Positions 8,078-18,343 of a stretch of 38,237 nucleotides of DNA are shown one piece after another (the stretch's first letter is position 1; the number at the start of each line of letters is the position of its first letter). The position numbers were made by a program, and so were the translations under genes. Source of the stretch: Candidatus Yanofskybacteria bacterium RIFCSPLOWO2_02_FULL_45_18 (lineage in GTDB: Bacteria; Patescibacteriota; Minisyncoccia; 2-02-FULL-40-12; GWA2-44-9); assembly GCA_001795795.1 (NCBI GenBank), contig MGKV01000014.1, forward strand, positions 1 through 38,237, read 5' to 3'. Below the pieces are notes generated by a model, which was not told the origin of the DNA, made no database searches, and saw nothing but the letters and a program-made list of their open reading frames with translations.

Positions 8078-9757
8078 CTAGACGACTCCCAGCACCCGAT
8101 AAATCTCGTCCAAAGCCGTCGTCCCCGCTATTAATTTCAAAAAAGCATCCTGCATAAAAGTAACCATGCCTTCTTCGATTGCGCGGTCTCTTATTTCACT
8201 GACTGGGGCGTTTTTTAGTATTAAAAACTCCATTTCTCTTGAAATCGTAAAAGCCTCGTACACGCCTATTCGCCCTTTAAATCCTAGGTTGTTGCACTCT
8301 TTGCAACCCTGCGGAGCATAAACCACTAGCTTATCGTCTACCATTGGAAGTTTAAAACGCTCCACCAAAGGGGTCATGTGTTTTTTTATCCTTTCCAAAT
8401 CCTCCCCATGCAACTCAGTTGCTTTTTTACATGCTGGACACAGTTTTCTTAATAATCTTTGCGCCATGGCCATATTAAGAGCCGGGGCAATCGTTTGCGA
8501 CTTAACCCCCAGATCAACAAGCCGCGGAATGGTGCCGGCCGCATCATTGGTATGAAGCGTTGAAAGGACGATGTGTCCGGTCAAGGCGGCCTGCATTGCT
8601 ATTTCGGCTGTTTCAAGGTCTCTTATTTCTCCGACCAGAACAACATCCGGATCTTGGCGAACAATAGCCCGCAACCCGTTAACAAAAGTGTATCCCTTCT
8701 CCGGTTCAACCTGAGTCTGGGAAATCCCCGTGATGTGGTATTCTATCGGATCTTCTATCGTGATTATTTTGGTATCAGGGGTGTTGAGATAATTTACAAA
8801 AGAATACAGGGTGGTAGTTTTGCCTGAACCGGTCGGACCGGTGGTTAATATCACCCCTACGGCTTTATCAAGCTGTTTTTTAACCAAAGCGAGAATGTCG
8901 TCTCTCATTCCCAACTCTTCTATTTTCCCCATAACCCGCCTCGGGTCCAACAATCGCATAACAATCGTTTCTCCGTATTCGCTTGGCAAGACAGAAACCC
9001 TAACTTCAACATCCGTATCTTTTTGTCTTATTGTAAAGCGTCCGTCTTGAGGCGTGTCATGAATATTCAATTTCAGCTGTGCAAGAACTTTGACACGATT
9101 TACGACTTTTTTGTAGTCTTTCGTTTCAACAAAAACTGCATCCTGCAAATAACCGTCCAAACGGTAGCGAACCCGGGTGTTTTTTGCCTCCGGTTCAAAG
9201 TGAACATCTGAAGCCCCTATCTTTAAAGCGCCGCCAATAAAAATCTCTAGGAGCTTGGTCACTGATATTTTCGTAATTTGATTTTTTAGATCTTGGAGAC
9301 TCTGGATGCTGGCCTGTATCTGATTTAATTCCTCTTCTTTAATTGTGATCGCCCCTATTTCAAAAACATCGGGGGAAACTATCGCTTTATATTTTTTCCA
9401 GGCGTTTTCCAAACCAGCTGGCATTGTTAAAACAAGCTTTATGGCAAACCCTTGTTTTTCGAGCTCTTCCAGAAGTTTCTTCGTTTCAGTGTCTTCGGGA
9501 TCGGTGACCGCAACCAATATTTTTGCACCGACCTTGTAAATAACCGCCAACTTGGCCGACCGCGCTTTTTCTTCTTTAACCAACCCCAGCGCTTCTAAGC
9601 CACCAGGGGTCGTTTTTAAATCAGAAAAAGGAAGCTCGAATTTTTCGGCCACACTTTTGTATTCCCTTTCTTTTGCATCAGTCCGTATTTCCTCTATCTT
9701 CTTCTCCAACTCCTCTTCAAGTTCAGCCCCTTTTTTCCCTAATGTTTGTTGCGCCAT
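8078..9757 (-). CDS. pilB: type IV pilus/type II secretion assembly ATPase (PilB/GspE family)
   Basis: ASDVHFEPE, GPTGSGKTTTLYSF, TIEDPIEYHI, RAIVRQDPDVVLVGEIRDLETAEIAMQAALTGHIVLSTLHTNDA, CPAC...GCKECNNLGFKGR zinc motif. Confidence 0.95.
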   Translation of the reverse strand: MAQQTLGKKGAELEEELEKKIEEIRTDAKEREYKSVAEKFELPFSDLKTTPGGLEALGLVKEEKARSAKLAVIYKVGAKILVAVTDPEDTETKKLLEELEKQGFAIKLVLTMPAGLENAWKKYKAIVSPDVFEIGAITIKEEELNQIQASIQSLQDLKNQITKISVTKLLEIFIGGALKIGASDVHFEPEAKNTRVRYRLDGYLQDAVFVETKDYKKVVNRVKVLAQLKLNIHDTPQDGRFTIRQKDTDVEVRVSVLPSEYGETIVMRLLDPRRVMGKIEELGMRDDILALVKKQLDKAVGVILTTGPTGSGKTTTLYSFVNYLNTPDTKIITIEDPIEYHITGISQTQVEPEKGYTFVNGLRAIVRQDPDVVLVGEIRDLETAEIAMQAALTGHIVLSTLHTNDAAGTIPRLVDLGVKSQTIAPALNMAMAQRLLRKLCPACKKATELHGEDLERIKKHMTPLVERFKLPMVDDKLVVYAPQGCKECNNLGFKGRIGVYEAFTISREMEFLILKNAPVSEIRDRAIEEGMVTFMQDAFLKLIAGTTALDEIYRVLGVV

Positions 9758-9903
9758 ATATCCTTATAGTTTAACACAATATCGGTTATCGTATTTCCAC
9801 ACCGCCATATGGCTTACCTTAACGAACCCTGCCCGTTTGTAAAGAGAATGTTTGTGGATATCTCGTATTTTTTCTGTGGGCTTTAAAAAAATCCGATTTG
9901 TGT

Positions 9904-9909
9904 TATAAT
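9904..9909 (+). promoter_or_regulatory. extended -10 promoter element of PBP gene
   Basis: TGTTATAAT immediately upstream of ATG 9919; predicted TSS about 9916. Confidence 0.55.
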
Positions 9910-9918
9910 AAATTCTCC

Positions 9919-12051
9919 ATGCATTCATTTTCTGCTCATAAATTGGGCCTCTCATTGCCGCGCTATGTTTCAAAGGCGCTTTTTACCATTTTTATCTGGG
10001 CTTTCTTGTCCGGCTTTATCGCAACGGCCATATTTATTATTTATCTTAAAAATACCCTGCCTGATCCAGAATCTATTTCTACCAGAAAATTAAGCGAGTC
10101 CGCCAAAATATACGACCGGACTGGCGAGGTTTTGCTTTACGATATCTACGACGAAGAAAAACGAACGATCATCCCTTGGGAAAAGATTCCGAACAACCTT
10201 AAAAAGGCAACTTTGGCCGCAGAAGACAGCGATTTTTACTCGCACAAAGGGCTCGAAATTAAAAGCATTCTCCGCGCCATATTAAAAAATCTGGAGAGCG
10301 GCCAGCTTTCTCAAGGAGGTTCAACAATAACTCAGCAGCTGGTTAAAAACTCTTTGCTGGGACAAGAGAAAACCTTTTCCCGCAAACTCCGCGAATTGAT
10401 GCTCTCGGTTGAAGTTGAAAGAAAATTTTCCAAGGACCAGATATTTTGGATGTATCTCAATCAAATACCATACGGTTCCAACGCTTATGGAATTTATGCG
10501 GCAAGCCGCACTTTTTTCGGCAAAGATCCGGACACCCTGACCATAAGCGAAGCCGCGATATTGGCCGCGTTGCCCCAAGCGCCTTCGTATTATTCGCCCT
10601 TCGGCAGCCATGTCGGCGAAACCATCGAACGCCGCAATTGGATCCTCGAAAAAATGCGCGATTTAAAGTTCATCTCTCCTGAAGAATATTCAGCGGCAAT
10701 AAAAGACAGGCCTTCTTTTAGCGCCACAAAATCCGTCTTTTCGGCTCCTCATTTTGTTGTAATGATAAAAGAATACCTGATAAAAAAGTATGGGGAAGAA
10801 AGGGTGGCGAATAGCGGCTTTAAGATCATCTCCACGCTTGATGCGGATTTACAAGAAGCGGCGGAAGGTTCGGTCAAAAAATATGCCGAGATAAATAAGA
10901 AAAAATATAAAGCAGGCAACGCCGCCTTGGTGGCTATTGACCCTAAAACCGGCGACGTTCTTTCCTTGGTCGGTTCAAGCGATTACTTTAATACCGAGAA
11001 TCAGGGCAACTTTAATGTGATAACCGCCAAACGCCAGCCGGGTTCGGCTTTTAAGCCTTTCGCTTATGCAGAGGCGTTTAAAAAGGGCTACGCCGATTAC
11101 AGCGCCTTATTTGACGTACCAACCGAATTTAATCCAAACTGCCCCTCATCCGCAACTCAACAAAAGGATTCCTTGGGCGTGGATTGTTATCATCCTCAAA
11201 ATTATGACGGGCGTTTCCGTGGACCGGTTACTTTCAGACAGGGCCTCGCTCAATCTCTCAATGTTCCTTCGGTTAAGGTTTTATACTTGGCAGGGATTAG
11301 CGATACTATAAATTTGGCTGAAAAAATGGGTATAACAACACTGGGAGAGCGGGACCGTTTTGGCCTTTCTTTGGTGCTGGGCGGCGCAGAGGTCCGTCCG
11401 ATAGATATCGTTTCGGCCTACGGAATATTCGCAAATGACGGCATAAGAAATCCTTGGAGCCTAATCAAAAAAATTGAACTTAATGACGGCACATTGCTTG
11501 AAGAAGAGAATGTTTCCCCGACAAGAGTTCTTGACTCTCAAATTGCCCGGCTTATCAGCGACATCCTGTCGGACAATAACGCCCGCACGCCGGTTTTTGG
11601 AGCAATCAGTTCTTTGTATTTCCCCGATTATAACGTTGCCGCAAAAACTGGAACTACCCAAAATAACCGAGATGCTTGGGTTATCGGTTATACCCCTTCT
11701 TTAGTGGCCGGGGTTTGGACCGGCAACAACGATAATGCCTCCCTGACGAAAGAAGGGGCCGGTATTAGCGCTTCCGGCCCAATGTGGCACGAATTTATGG
11801 TTAACGCCCTAAAGAATTTCCCTCAAGCACCTTTCCTTTCACCTGACCCTGTTCCCAGCAATGAAAAACCTATGCTGAACGGTATTTACAAAATATCTGA
11901 CGACCCGTCCGTTCCCGCAGAAATACATAGTATTCTTTATTTTGTAGACCCTAAAAATCCGTTGGGTGCATCCCCTCAAAATCCCGCTGGCGATTCTCAG
12001 TTTGCCAATTGGGAAGAAGCGATACAGCAAAACCGCCAATTAGTTCCCTAG
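9919..12051 (+). CDS. class A penicillin-binding protein (GT51 transglycosylase + transpeptidase)
   Basis: AAEDSDFYSHKGLEIKSILRA, QGGSTITQQLVKN, RKLRELMLSVEVERKFSKDQI, transpeptidase PGSAFKPFAY (SxxK), SLNVPSVK, AAKTGTTQNNRDAW (KTGT). Confidence 0.95.
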   Translation: MHSFSAHKLGLSLPRYVSKALFTIFIWAFLSGFIATAIFIIYLKNTLPDPESISTRKLSESAKIYDRTGEVLLYDIYDEEKRTIIPWEKIPNNLKKATLAAEDSDFYSHKGLEIKSILRAILKNLESGQLSQGGSTITQQLVKNSLLGQEKTFSRKLRELMLSVEVERKFSKDQIFWMYLNQIPYGSNAYGIYAASRTFFGKDPDTLTISEAAILAALPQAPSYYSPFGSHVGETIERRNWILEKMRDLKFISPEEYSAAIKDRPSFSATKSVFSAPHFVVMIKEYLIKKYGEERVANSGFKIISTLDADLQEAAEGSVKKYAEINKKKYKAGNAALVAIDPKTGDVLSLVGSSDYFNTENQGNFNVITAKRQPGSAFKPFAYAEAFKKGYADYSALFDVPTEFNPNCPSSATQQKDSLGVDCYHPQNYDGRFRGPVTFRQGLAQSLNVPSVKVLYLAGISDTINLAEKMGITTLGERDRFGLSLVLGGAEVRPIDIVSAYGIFANDGIRNPWSLIKKIELNDGTLLEEENVSPTRVLDSQIARLISDILSDNNARTPVFGAISSLYFPDYNVAAKTGTTQNNRDAWVIGYTPSLVAGVWTGNNDNASLTKEGAGISASGPMWHEFMVNALKNFPQAPFLSPDPVPSNEKPMLNGIYKISDDPSVPAEIHSILYFVDPKNPLGASPQNPAGDSQFANWEEAIQQNRQLVP

Positions 12052-12314
12052 AGAATTCTTATTTTAATTTGTTTGCGTAACCGCTCCGCTAATATTTCCT
12101 TATGAAACAGTAGTTCGCTGGCCGCTATTTTATTTTTTGTTTTTATTACAACAACTCCACTTTTGCTTAAATACTTAATTTCACCTATCATCCCCGTTAA
12201 TTTTATCTTATTTATCGCTTGCCCTATATCTTCTATAATACGCCGCCCTGTTTCTTCTGTTTCGACGGATTCTTCTTTTTTCTTTTGCAAAGACCTTTTT
12301 ATGTTCTTAAGCAT
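12048..12314 (-). CDS. DciA-like / DUF721 family protein
   Basis: Short basic protein with KSGVVVIKTKNKIAASELLFHKEILAERLRKQ, adjacent to dnaN/dnaA; family call from motif and context. Confidence 0.6.
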   Translation of the reverse strand: MLKNIKRSLQKKKEESVETEETGRRIIEDIGQAINKIKLTGMIGEIKYLSKSGVVVIKTKNKIAASELLFHKEILAERLRKQIKIRIL

Positions 12315-12315
12315 T

Positions 12316-13407
12316 TTAGCTTCGTAATGGCATCACGAGATATAATATTCCTTCATCTTCTTTTTCCGATTGTAATATTATAGGATTTCCTTGTCCCGTA
12401 AATTTAATCGCTATTTTATTGTTTTTCAAAATTTTAAGGCCATCCAGAAGATATCTATAATTAACCGACATATCAAAAGGAGAATTTGTAAGGGACACCG
12501 TGGCTTTTGCTTTTATTTCACCTTTGCCGCTATTTTTACTTAAAAATTCCGCTTCTTTTTCGGTAAAAATTACCTTAATATCCGCTATGTTGGAGGAAAA
12601 AAGACCAGCTAATCTTATAACCCTTTCCATTATTTCTTTTTCCATAACGGCCTTGGAAATTATTTTTTCAGGAATAACTTTTTTATAATCAGGATAGTTG
12701 CCTTCCACTAACCGGGACACCAGCTCAAAATCTTCAGTTGAGAAAGAAATTTGATTTTCATTTATTTTTATCAAAATATTCCCTTCAAATTCAGAACAAA
12801 TCCTTATCATCTCCGCCGCGGCGTTGCGCGGAAGTATAAATGACATATTTTTCTCACTTTTGTGGCTGACTATTTTCTCTGCCAGCCGAAAACTGTCAGT
12901 TGCCACAAAACTTATTTTTTGATTGTTAGTTGATATATATATACCCGACAGTTCTGGTCTGGTTTCAGAAATAGCTACAGAATCAATTACCGATTCAAAA
13001 GCGTTCTTTAGTATTTCTGATTGGATGGTCATTAAAATTCCTTCTTTTATTTTGGGTATGATTGGAAAATCTTCCCCCGACAAACCATAAATCTGGGTTT
13101 TGTATTTTTCAGAATTAACGGTAAGAATATTATTTTTAGAAACAAGTGATACTTTTTCATCAGAAATTCCATTTATAAAATCCGAAAATATTCTTGCAGG
13201 AACGGTTAATTCTCCTATTTCTTCAATTTTAGCACCAATATAACAATTAATCCCCATTTCTAAATTTGTAGCGGATATCTTAAGGCGGCCGTTTTCTGTT
13301 TTTATTAAAATATTATTTAAAATTGGCAATGACCCATTTTTGCCTACAATTTTTTCAGCTAGATTCAATGCTTTATTTAAATTTTTCTGACTTATAATTA
13401 CTTTCAT
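12316..13407 (-). CDS. dnaN: DNA polymerase III beta clamp
   Basis: MKVIISQKNLNKALNLAEKIVGKNGSLPILNNILIK, GEDFPIIP, TDSFRLAEK, LVEGNYPDYKKVIP. Confidence 0.95.
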   Translation of the reverse strand: MKVIISQKNLNKALNLAEKIVGKNGSLPILNNILIKTENGRLKISATNLEMGINCYIGAKIEEIGELTVPARIFSDFINGISDEKVSLVSKNNILTVNSEKYKTQIYGLSGEDFPIIPKIKEGILMTIQSEILKNAFESVIDSVAISETRPELSGIYISTNNQKISFVATDSFRLAEKIVSHKSEKNMSFILPRNAAAEMIRICSEFEGNILIKINENQISFSTEDFELVSRLVEGNYPDYKKVIPEKIISKAVMEKEIMERVIRLAGLFSSNIADIKVIFTEKEAEFLSKNSGKGEIKAKATVSLTNSPFDMSVNYRYLLDGLKILKNNKIAIKFTGQGNPIILQSEKEDEGILYLVMPLRS

Positions 13408-13633
13408 AATTTAATTTTAATAATAATTATTTAATTAAAATTATTATTGTTATTATTATATAAGATATTTTTGTGGATATTGATTAAAAAGTATTAAATA
13501 AAAAGGAAAATATTCAATTTTTTAGGTTATAATTTTTTAATAAGTTGTTAATAACAAGAATATAATAATGGATAAAAATATTAAATATTAAATAAAGCGG
13601 AAATAATGACTATGTTATCTACAAATTATACAC
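13408..13633. other. candidate oriC (dnaN-dnaA intergenic)
   Basis: AT-rich tract 13408-13460; DnaA-box-like TGTGGATAT (13472-13480, reverse ATATCCACA), TTATCTACA (13615-13623), TTATACACT (13626-13634); palindrome TTGTTAATAACAA (13545-13557); flanked by dnaN and dnaA. Confidence 0.6.
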
Positions 13634-14998
13634 TTATTTATCAGAAGAGTTATAAACGCGCTCGCGAATCAGTACTAACTCGTTTTTTAAGGAGTCATCA
13701 AAACTTTCTTCTTTTTTAATCTTTTCACAAGCGTGAATAACTGTGGAATGGTCGCGCCCGCCCAATTTTTGTCCAATTTCAGGAAAGGAAAGTTTAACCT
13801 CTTCCCGTAAAAGGAACATAGCAACCTGACGAGGTTTAACAATTTCTTTTTTTCGGCTTCTACGCGCCAAATCAGCGGGTGTTATATTATAAAAATCAGC
13901 TACTGCTTTCAAAATAGCCGGGGGAGATGTTTTTCTGTAAGGGGTGCTTAAATAAGCGGTAAGAATATTCCGCGCCTCCTTAATGTCCGGAACTTTGTTG
14001 CAGATTTGGCTAAAAGCGATAATTCTGTTTAGCGCTCCCTCAAGCTCCCGGACATTTTTTTGGATATGGGTTGCTATGTATGAAAGAATATCAAAAGACA
14101 AAATCGCATTTTTTTCAGCTGCTTTTTGACTCAAAATTGCTAACCGAGTTTCATAATCGGGAGAACTGACGTCGGCTATCATTCCTCCCTCAAAACGGGA
14201 ACGTAACCGCTCTTCCAGCGCCGGAATGGCTTTGGGCGGGCGGTCAGAAGACAAAACAACTTGTTTGTTTTTACCATGGAGCTCGTTGAAAATAGAAAAA
14301 ACGATATCTTGAGTTTTTTCTTTTCCGGCAATGAACTGGACATCGTCCAAGATCAGCAGATCTAATTTGGAGTAATAAGACTTGAGGTCTTCAATGGTCT
14401 TGTTTCTGATGGACTCAACAATGGCGGCGGTCATTCTTTCCGCGGGTATATAGAGAATTTTTTTACTGCCGGAAAGAACGCTGTTCCCAATTGCTTGCAA
14501 AAGGTGGGTTTTCCCGAGTCCGACGCCTCCATAAAGGAAAAGAGGATTATAGAGTTTTCCCAGAGTTTTCGTAACTGCCAGAGAAGCGGCGTGAGCCAAT
14601 TCATTGTTAGAGCCGACAATAAAGGACTCAAAAGAATATTTTTTGTTTAGATTGGTGGATTTATCAATGTCTAAATCTGAAGAAACGTTGTTTTTATCTT
14701 CAATCTCTTTTTCAATAATGCGGGAAAGGTCTTGTTTGACTAAAATTACTTTTGGCTGGCCGATAATATATTTTACCTCGCGTATTTCAGTCGCCAGAAC
14801 TCTTAGCGACTGAAGTATTTTTCGGTTAAATTTATTTTCCAGCCATTCTTTGATGAAACCATTGGGGACGCTGATGGTGACAAAATTGCTTTCCCTCGCC
14901 ACGATAGATGTGTTTTTAAACCAAGTTGTAAAATTTGCCTTGGATAAGGATAATTCCATTTCTCCCAATACTGCTTTCCAGAGTTCTTCGTTGCTCAT
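13634..14998 (-). CDS. dnaA: chromosomal replication initiator DnaA
   Basis: NPLFLYGGVGLGKTHLLQAIGN, LLILDDVQFIAGKEKTQDIVFSIFNELH, C-terminal GGRDHSTVIHACEKI box-binding signature. Confidence 0.97.
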   Translation of the reverse strand: MSNEELWKAVLGEMELSLSKANFTTWFKNTSIVARESNFVTISVPNGFIKEWLENKFNRKILQSLRVLATEIREVKYIIGQPKVILVKQDLSRIIEKEIEDKNNVSSDLDIDKSTNLNKKYSFESFIVGSNNELAHAASLAVTKTLGKLYNPLFLYGGVGLGKTHLLQAIGNSVLSGSKKILYIPAERMTAAIVESIRNKTIEDLKSYYSKLDLLILDDVQFIAGKEKTQDIVFSIFNELHGKNKQVVLSSDRPPKAIPALEERLRSRFEGGMIADVSSPDYETRLAILSQKAAEKNAILSFDILSYIATHIQKNVRELEGALNRIIAFSQICNKVPDIKEARNILTAYLSTPYRKTSPPAILKAVADFYNITPADLARRSRKKEIVKPRQVAMFLLREEVKLSFPEIGQKLGGRDHSTVIHACEKIKKEESFDDSLKNELVLIRERVYNSSDK

Positions 14999-15233
14999 CC
15001 GTTAGAAGTAGCCCCGCCGAGGTCCTTTAGATTTGCGCTTTTGGCGTGGCAGAGGACTTTTAACGGGATTTATGCGTAAAAATTAAATCAAACAATTTAT
15101 TTATCAGTGAACATATTATAACGCGATAAACAAACAAGAATAAACAGTGTTAAAGTTGATAGGGTGTTCATAACAGGTGGAAACAAAACCGAGAGAAGGT
15201 TTAATGTAATCTTTTTACAACTGTAGGTAAATA

Positions 15234-15262
15234 TTGACCCAGCTTCAAAAAAAATATATAAT
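15234..15262 (+). promoter_or_regulatory. rpmH promoter
   Basis: TTGACC (15234-15239) - 17 nt - TATAAT (15257-15262); rpmH ATG at 15269, 7 nt after the -10. Confidence 0.7.
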
Positions 15263-15268
15263 CTGATT

Positions 15269-15406
15269 ATGAAAATTACCACATGGAGACCCAAAAAAAT
15301 AAGAAGAAAAAGAAAACACGGCTTTTTAAGGCGGTCGCGTTCAAAGTCGGGGCGGAACGTTATCAAGAGAAGAATTCAAAAAGGCAGACGCCGAATTACG
15401 GTTTAG
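15269..15406 (+). CDS. rpmH: 50S ribosomal protein L34
   Basis: Own translation [45 protein letters not shown]; not in the supplied ORF list (below length cutoff). Confidence 0.95.
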   Translation: MKITTWRPKKIRRKRKHGFLRRSRSKSGRNVIKRRIQKGRRRITV

Positions 15407-15416
15407 ATTTGAAACG

Positions 15417-15755
15417 ATGGCCCTCCCGCTTAAAAACAGGTTAAAAACAGAAAGGGATTTTAAAAATGTATTCCGCAAAGGAAAAACCGTCAGTAGCGGG
15501 CTGTTGTTCTGTAAAATATTACAAAAAGAGTTAGCGGCAAGCCGGTTCGGCTTTATTGTTCCGGCGCGGAAATTTCCGTTAGCTGTTGGCAGGAACAAAA
15601 TCAAACGGATTCTGTCCGAAGCGGTATTGGCGGAACTGCCGAATATCCGGGAGGGATGGGATATTATCGTTGGCTTACAAGATAAACACAAAAACAGAGA
15701 AGAACTGATCGCCGACCTTGTAAAAGTATTAAGGAAGGCGGGATTAATAAAATGA
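15417..15755 (+). CDS. rnpA: ribonuclease P protein component
   Basis: [46 protein letters not shown]; position after rpmH. Confidence 0.9.
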   Translation: MALPLKNRLKTERDFKNVFRKGKTVSSGLLFCKILQKELAASRFGFIVPARKFPLAVGRNKIKRILSEAVLAELPNIREGWDIIVGLQDKHKNREELIADLVKVLRKAGLIK

Positions 15756-15976
15756 AAATGGAAGGCCGAATCTTGGGGACATATAAGAAATTAGCAGTAA
15801 TTTGGAGGCTGACGCCGCCATTTTTATTCTATTCCCAATGCAGATTTATACCGACCTGTTCCGAATACTGCGAGTCTGCCGTTAAAAAGTATGGGATGAT
15901 AAAAGGTTTGGGTAAGGGGTTTTGGAGGATCGTTAGATGCAATCCGTTCAGTAGGGTTTCGTTGGATGAAGTATAA
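15752..15976 (+). CDS. yidD: membrane protein insertion efficiency factor YidD
   Basis: [42 protein letters not shown] overlap with rnpA. Confidence 0.93.
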   Translation: MKMEGRILGTYKKLAVIWRLTPPFLFYSQCRFIPTCSEYCESAVKKYGMIKGLGKGFWRIVRCNPFSRVSLDEV

Positions 15977-15993
15977 CGCCAACCGTCATCAAA

Positions 15994-16689
15994 ATGAGCT
16001 TACTATTTAATGAAATTTTATATCGGCCGCTGTTGAATCTTTTAATAGCGATTTACAACAACCTGCCCGGTCAGGATTTCGGGCTGGCCATTGTTCTGCT
16101 GACCTTCCTTATAAAAATTGTATTTTTCCCTCTGACTCTCAAGACGGCCCGGTCGCAGAAAGCGTTAGCCGAACTTAATCCGGAGATCAGCGCCATAAAA
16201 GAAAAATACAAAAATGACAAAAGCTCCCAATCGGCGGCCATTATGGCGCTTTATAAAGACAAAAAAATCAATCCCCTAGCCGGATGCTTGCCGCTTCTTA
16301 TCCAGCTACCCATTCTTGTGGCGCTGTACAGAGTATTTTTAGATGGAGTTAAGCCGGAAAATTTGAATATGCTTTATGCTTTTGTGCATAATCCCGGAGA
16401 GTTGAACAAAATATTCTTAGGATTGGTAGAAATAACCGCCAAAAGCCCATGGTTGGCTTTTTTGGCCGGTGGCCTACAGATGATCCAAGCCAAAGTCAGC
16501 GCCAAGAATATGCCAGTCGGCGGCAACAAAGAGCTTTCTGCCCTGAGTAGCCAAATGTTGTATTTCTTCCCCGTAATGATTATTATAATTGGATGGAATC
16601 TGCCTGCCGGAGTCATGCTTTACTGGGTGGCTTCAACGTTGTTTTCCATCGGGGAACAATGGTTTGTAAAACGAAACGGCCCCAAATAA
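15994..16689 (+). CDS. yidC: membrane protein insertase YidC/Oxa1 family
   Basis: DFGLAIVLLTFLIKIVFFPLTLKTARSQKALAELNPEISAIKEKYKND, CLPLLIQLPILVALYRVF, LPAGVMLYWVASTLFSIGEQWF. Confidence 0.93.
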   Translation: MSLLFNEILYRPLLNLLIAIYNNLPGQDFGLAIVLLTFLIKIVFFPLTLKTARSQKALAELNPEISAIKEKYKNDKSSQSAAIMALYKDKKINPLAGCLPLLIQLPILVALYRVFLDGVKPENLNMLYAFVHNPGELNKIFLGLVEITAKSPWLAFLAGGLQMIQAKVSAKNMPVGGNKELSALSSQMLYFFPVMIIIIGWNLPAGVMLYWVASTLFSIGEQWFVKRNGPK

Positions 16690-16690
16690 T

Positions 16691-17170
16691 ATGGAAGAAG
16701 CAAAACAAACAAAACTAAATAGCCAAATCACCGGAACGATTAAAGGCCTGGTTTCTTTTATGGGCGCTTGTGGAGAAATAAGAGTTGACCACAACATCGG
16801 CGGGATACTTGTTTCGGTTTACACTGAAGAAGACGCCCGGATATTAATAGGAAAGAATGGCCAAAACCTGAACGCCCTGGAACATATTCTGAGATTGATA
16901 ATGAATAAGCAAAACGTGGATTTCTCTACCCCAATATCTTTAGACATCAATGACTATAAGAAATCCAGGGCCTTATTGGTGCTGGATATTGCTAAAGAAG
17001 CGGTAGAACGAGTGAGAAATACACGAAAGGCCGAAGCGTTAACGCCCATGTCGGCCTATGAAAGAAAACTGGTTCACACCGAATTAGCTTCTTGTCCGGA
17101 CATAATTACAGAAAGCATCGGCGAGGGACCGCAACGGAGGATTGTTATAAAACCATACCTGCCGATTTAA
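16691..17170 (+). CDS. jag: Jag/KhpB-like KH-R3H RNA-binding protein
   Basis: KH motif ARILIGKNGQNLNALEHILRLI and R3H-type LTPMSAYERKLVHTELASCPDIITESIGEGPQRRIVIKP. Confidence 0.88.
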   Translation: MEEAKQTKLNSQITGTIKGLVSFMGACGEIRVDHNIGGILVSVYTEEDARILIGKNGQNLNALEHILRLIMNKQNVDFSTPISLDINDYKKSRALLVLDIAKEAVERVRNTRKAEALTPMSAYERKLVHTELASCPDIITESIGEGPQRRIVIKPYLPI

Positions 17171-17181
17171 AGGCAATCCTT

Positions 17182-17216
17182 AATTCCTAATTTCTAACTA
17201 CCAATTTCTAATTATA
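17182..17216. repeat. five-heptad array (intergenic)
   Basis: AATTCCT|AATTTCT|AACTACC|AATTTCT|AATTATA. Confidence 0.6.
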
Positions 17217-18339
17217 TTGAGCCCAGGTCGGGAAGCGGCAGTTTATATAGTAAGCTGTCGTTTTTGTTTATAAACAAGAGATAACTTTCATCGGCGGATA
17301 AAAAAATCTCGCTTATTCGGATGACCGGATTACCGGAAAGGTAGATAAGCTTTTTAGCCTTGGTTAAAGTGTTAAGAACATAAATATCTTCGGCCGAATT
17401 TGAGAGTTGGGTTGCGGGGACAGAACAAGCCAGATGAATCTCATCGGCACTCCAAGCGCAGTTGGATGAGGAAGTATTCAATGGCAGACGATAATTAAAG
17501 CTGTTGGCGGCATTATAATAGAAAAGGTTATACCGGTTTGGGTTTGGCGACTCGGAGAAAAGCGCCTTGTTTCCTTTTGGCGACCATGCAACCGAAAGAT
17601 TTGCCCGTTTCTCTAAGATTTTAGATAGCTGGCCGTTTGTAGTCAAAGACAAAAGGTCGTATAAGTCCGCGCTTTCTACGCGGACTTTTAGAGTTAGAAA
17701 GCCGGATGCGGGCCAAGACAGATTAACAGAATCAAAGCGGGTGGAAAAAATCTTTTTTGAAACGCTGCCGTCCGGCTGCGCAAGGTAAACTCCATTGCCG
17801 TCTTCAGTTTCGGCAAAGTAAGCTATTTGGGAACTGTCGGGAGAAAAAACGGCCGAGCGGGCGGAAGAATTAAGCGGGAATGATTGTCGTGCGGCCCGGT
17901 CATAATAGGTTAATTTGGGCTGAAAATTATTGGAAGAGTAAATAAAACCGTCTTTGCTTGGCGCCCAAACTGCAGTATAAAAACTGGCAGGCGCGAGAGT
18001 TAAAACGGGGGTTTCTTTGCCTGTTCTGGTGTCAGCTTCAAATAAATTGCCTTTTCCGGCCTCAAAATAAAACACCGAACCGGAAGATTGTCCCGATGCG
18101 GCGGCGACTGCTTTGCGGGCGCTTAACGCTACGGGTTTGTTGAGCGCGGGGTTGTCATCCGCTTCATAATCGGAGTTGGATGTCTGGGCGTTGCTGGAGC
18201 CGAATTGTTTTGTGATAGTTCCCTGCTGAAGGTTGGCATCATTGGGAGCGTCAATGCCCATGAACAAATAGCTTGTCAAAAAAGCGGCAACGCCGGCAAA
18301 TATAAAAATAAAGAAAATTACGATATTATGTTTGCGCAT
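17212..18339 (-). CDS. membrane-anchored TolB/WD40-like beta-propeller protein
   Basis: N-terminal TM MRKHNIVIFFIFIFAGVAAFLTSYLF; repeated propeller-like strands SAVFSPDSSQIAYFAE, LSVAWSPKGNKALFS, CAWSADEIHLACSV. Confidence 0.6.
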   Translation of the reverse strand: MRKHNIVIFFIFIFAGVAAFLTSYLFMGIDAPNDANLQQGTITKQFGSSNAQTSNSDYEADDNPALNKPVALSARKAVAAASGQSSGSVFYFEAGKGNLFEADTRTGKETPVLTLAPASFYTAVWAPSKDGFIYSSNNFQPKLTYYDRAARQSFPLNSSARSAVFSPDSSQIAYFAETEDGNGVYLAQPDGSVSKKIFSTRFDSVNLSWPASGFLTLKVRVESADLYDLLSLTTNGQLSKILEKRANLSVAWSPKGNKALFSESPNPNRYNLFYYNAANSFNYRLPLNTSSSNCAWSADEIHLACSVPATQLSNSAEDIYVLNTLTKAKKLIYLSGNPVIRISEIFLSADESYLLFINKNDSLLYKLPLPDLGSI

Positions 18340-18343
18340 AAAA

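Noticed and set aside
9764-9973. 69-aa minus-strand ORF between pilB and PBP
   Set aside because: Overlaps the PBP promoter and start, no recognisable features.
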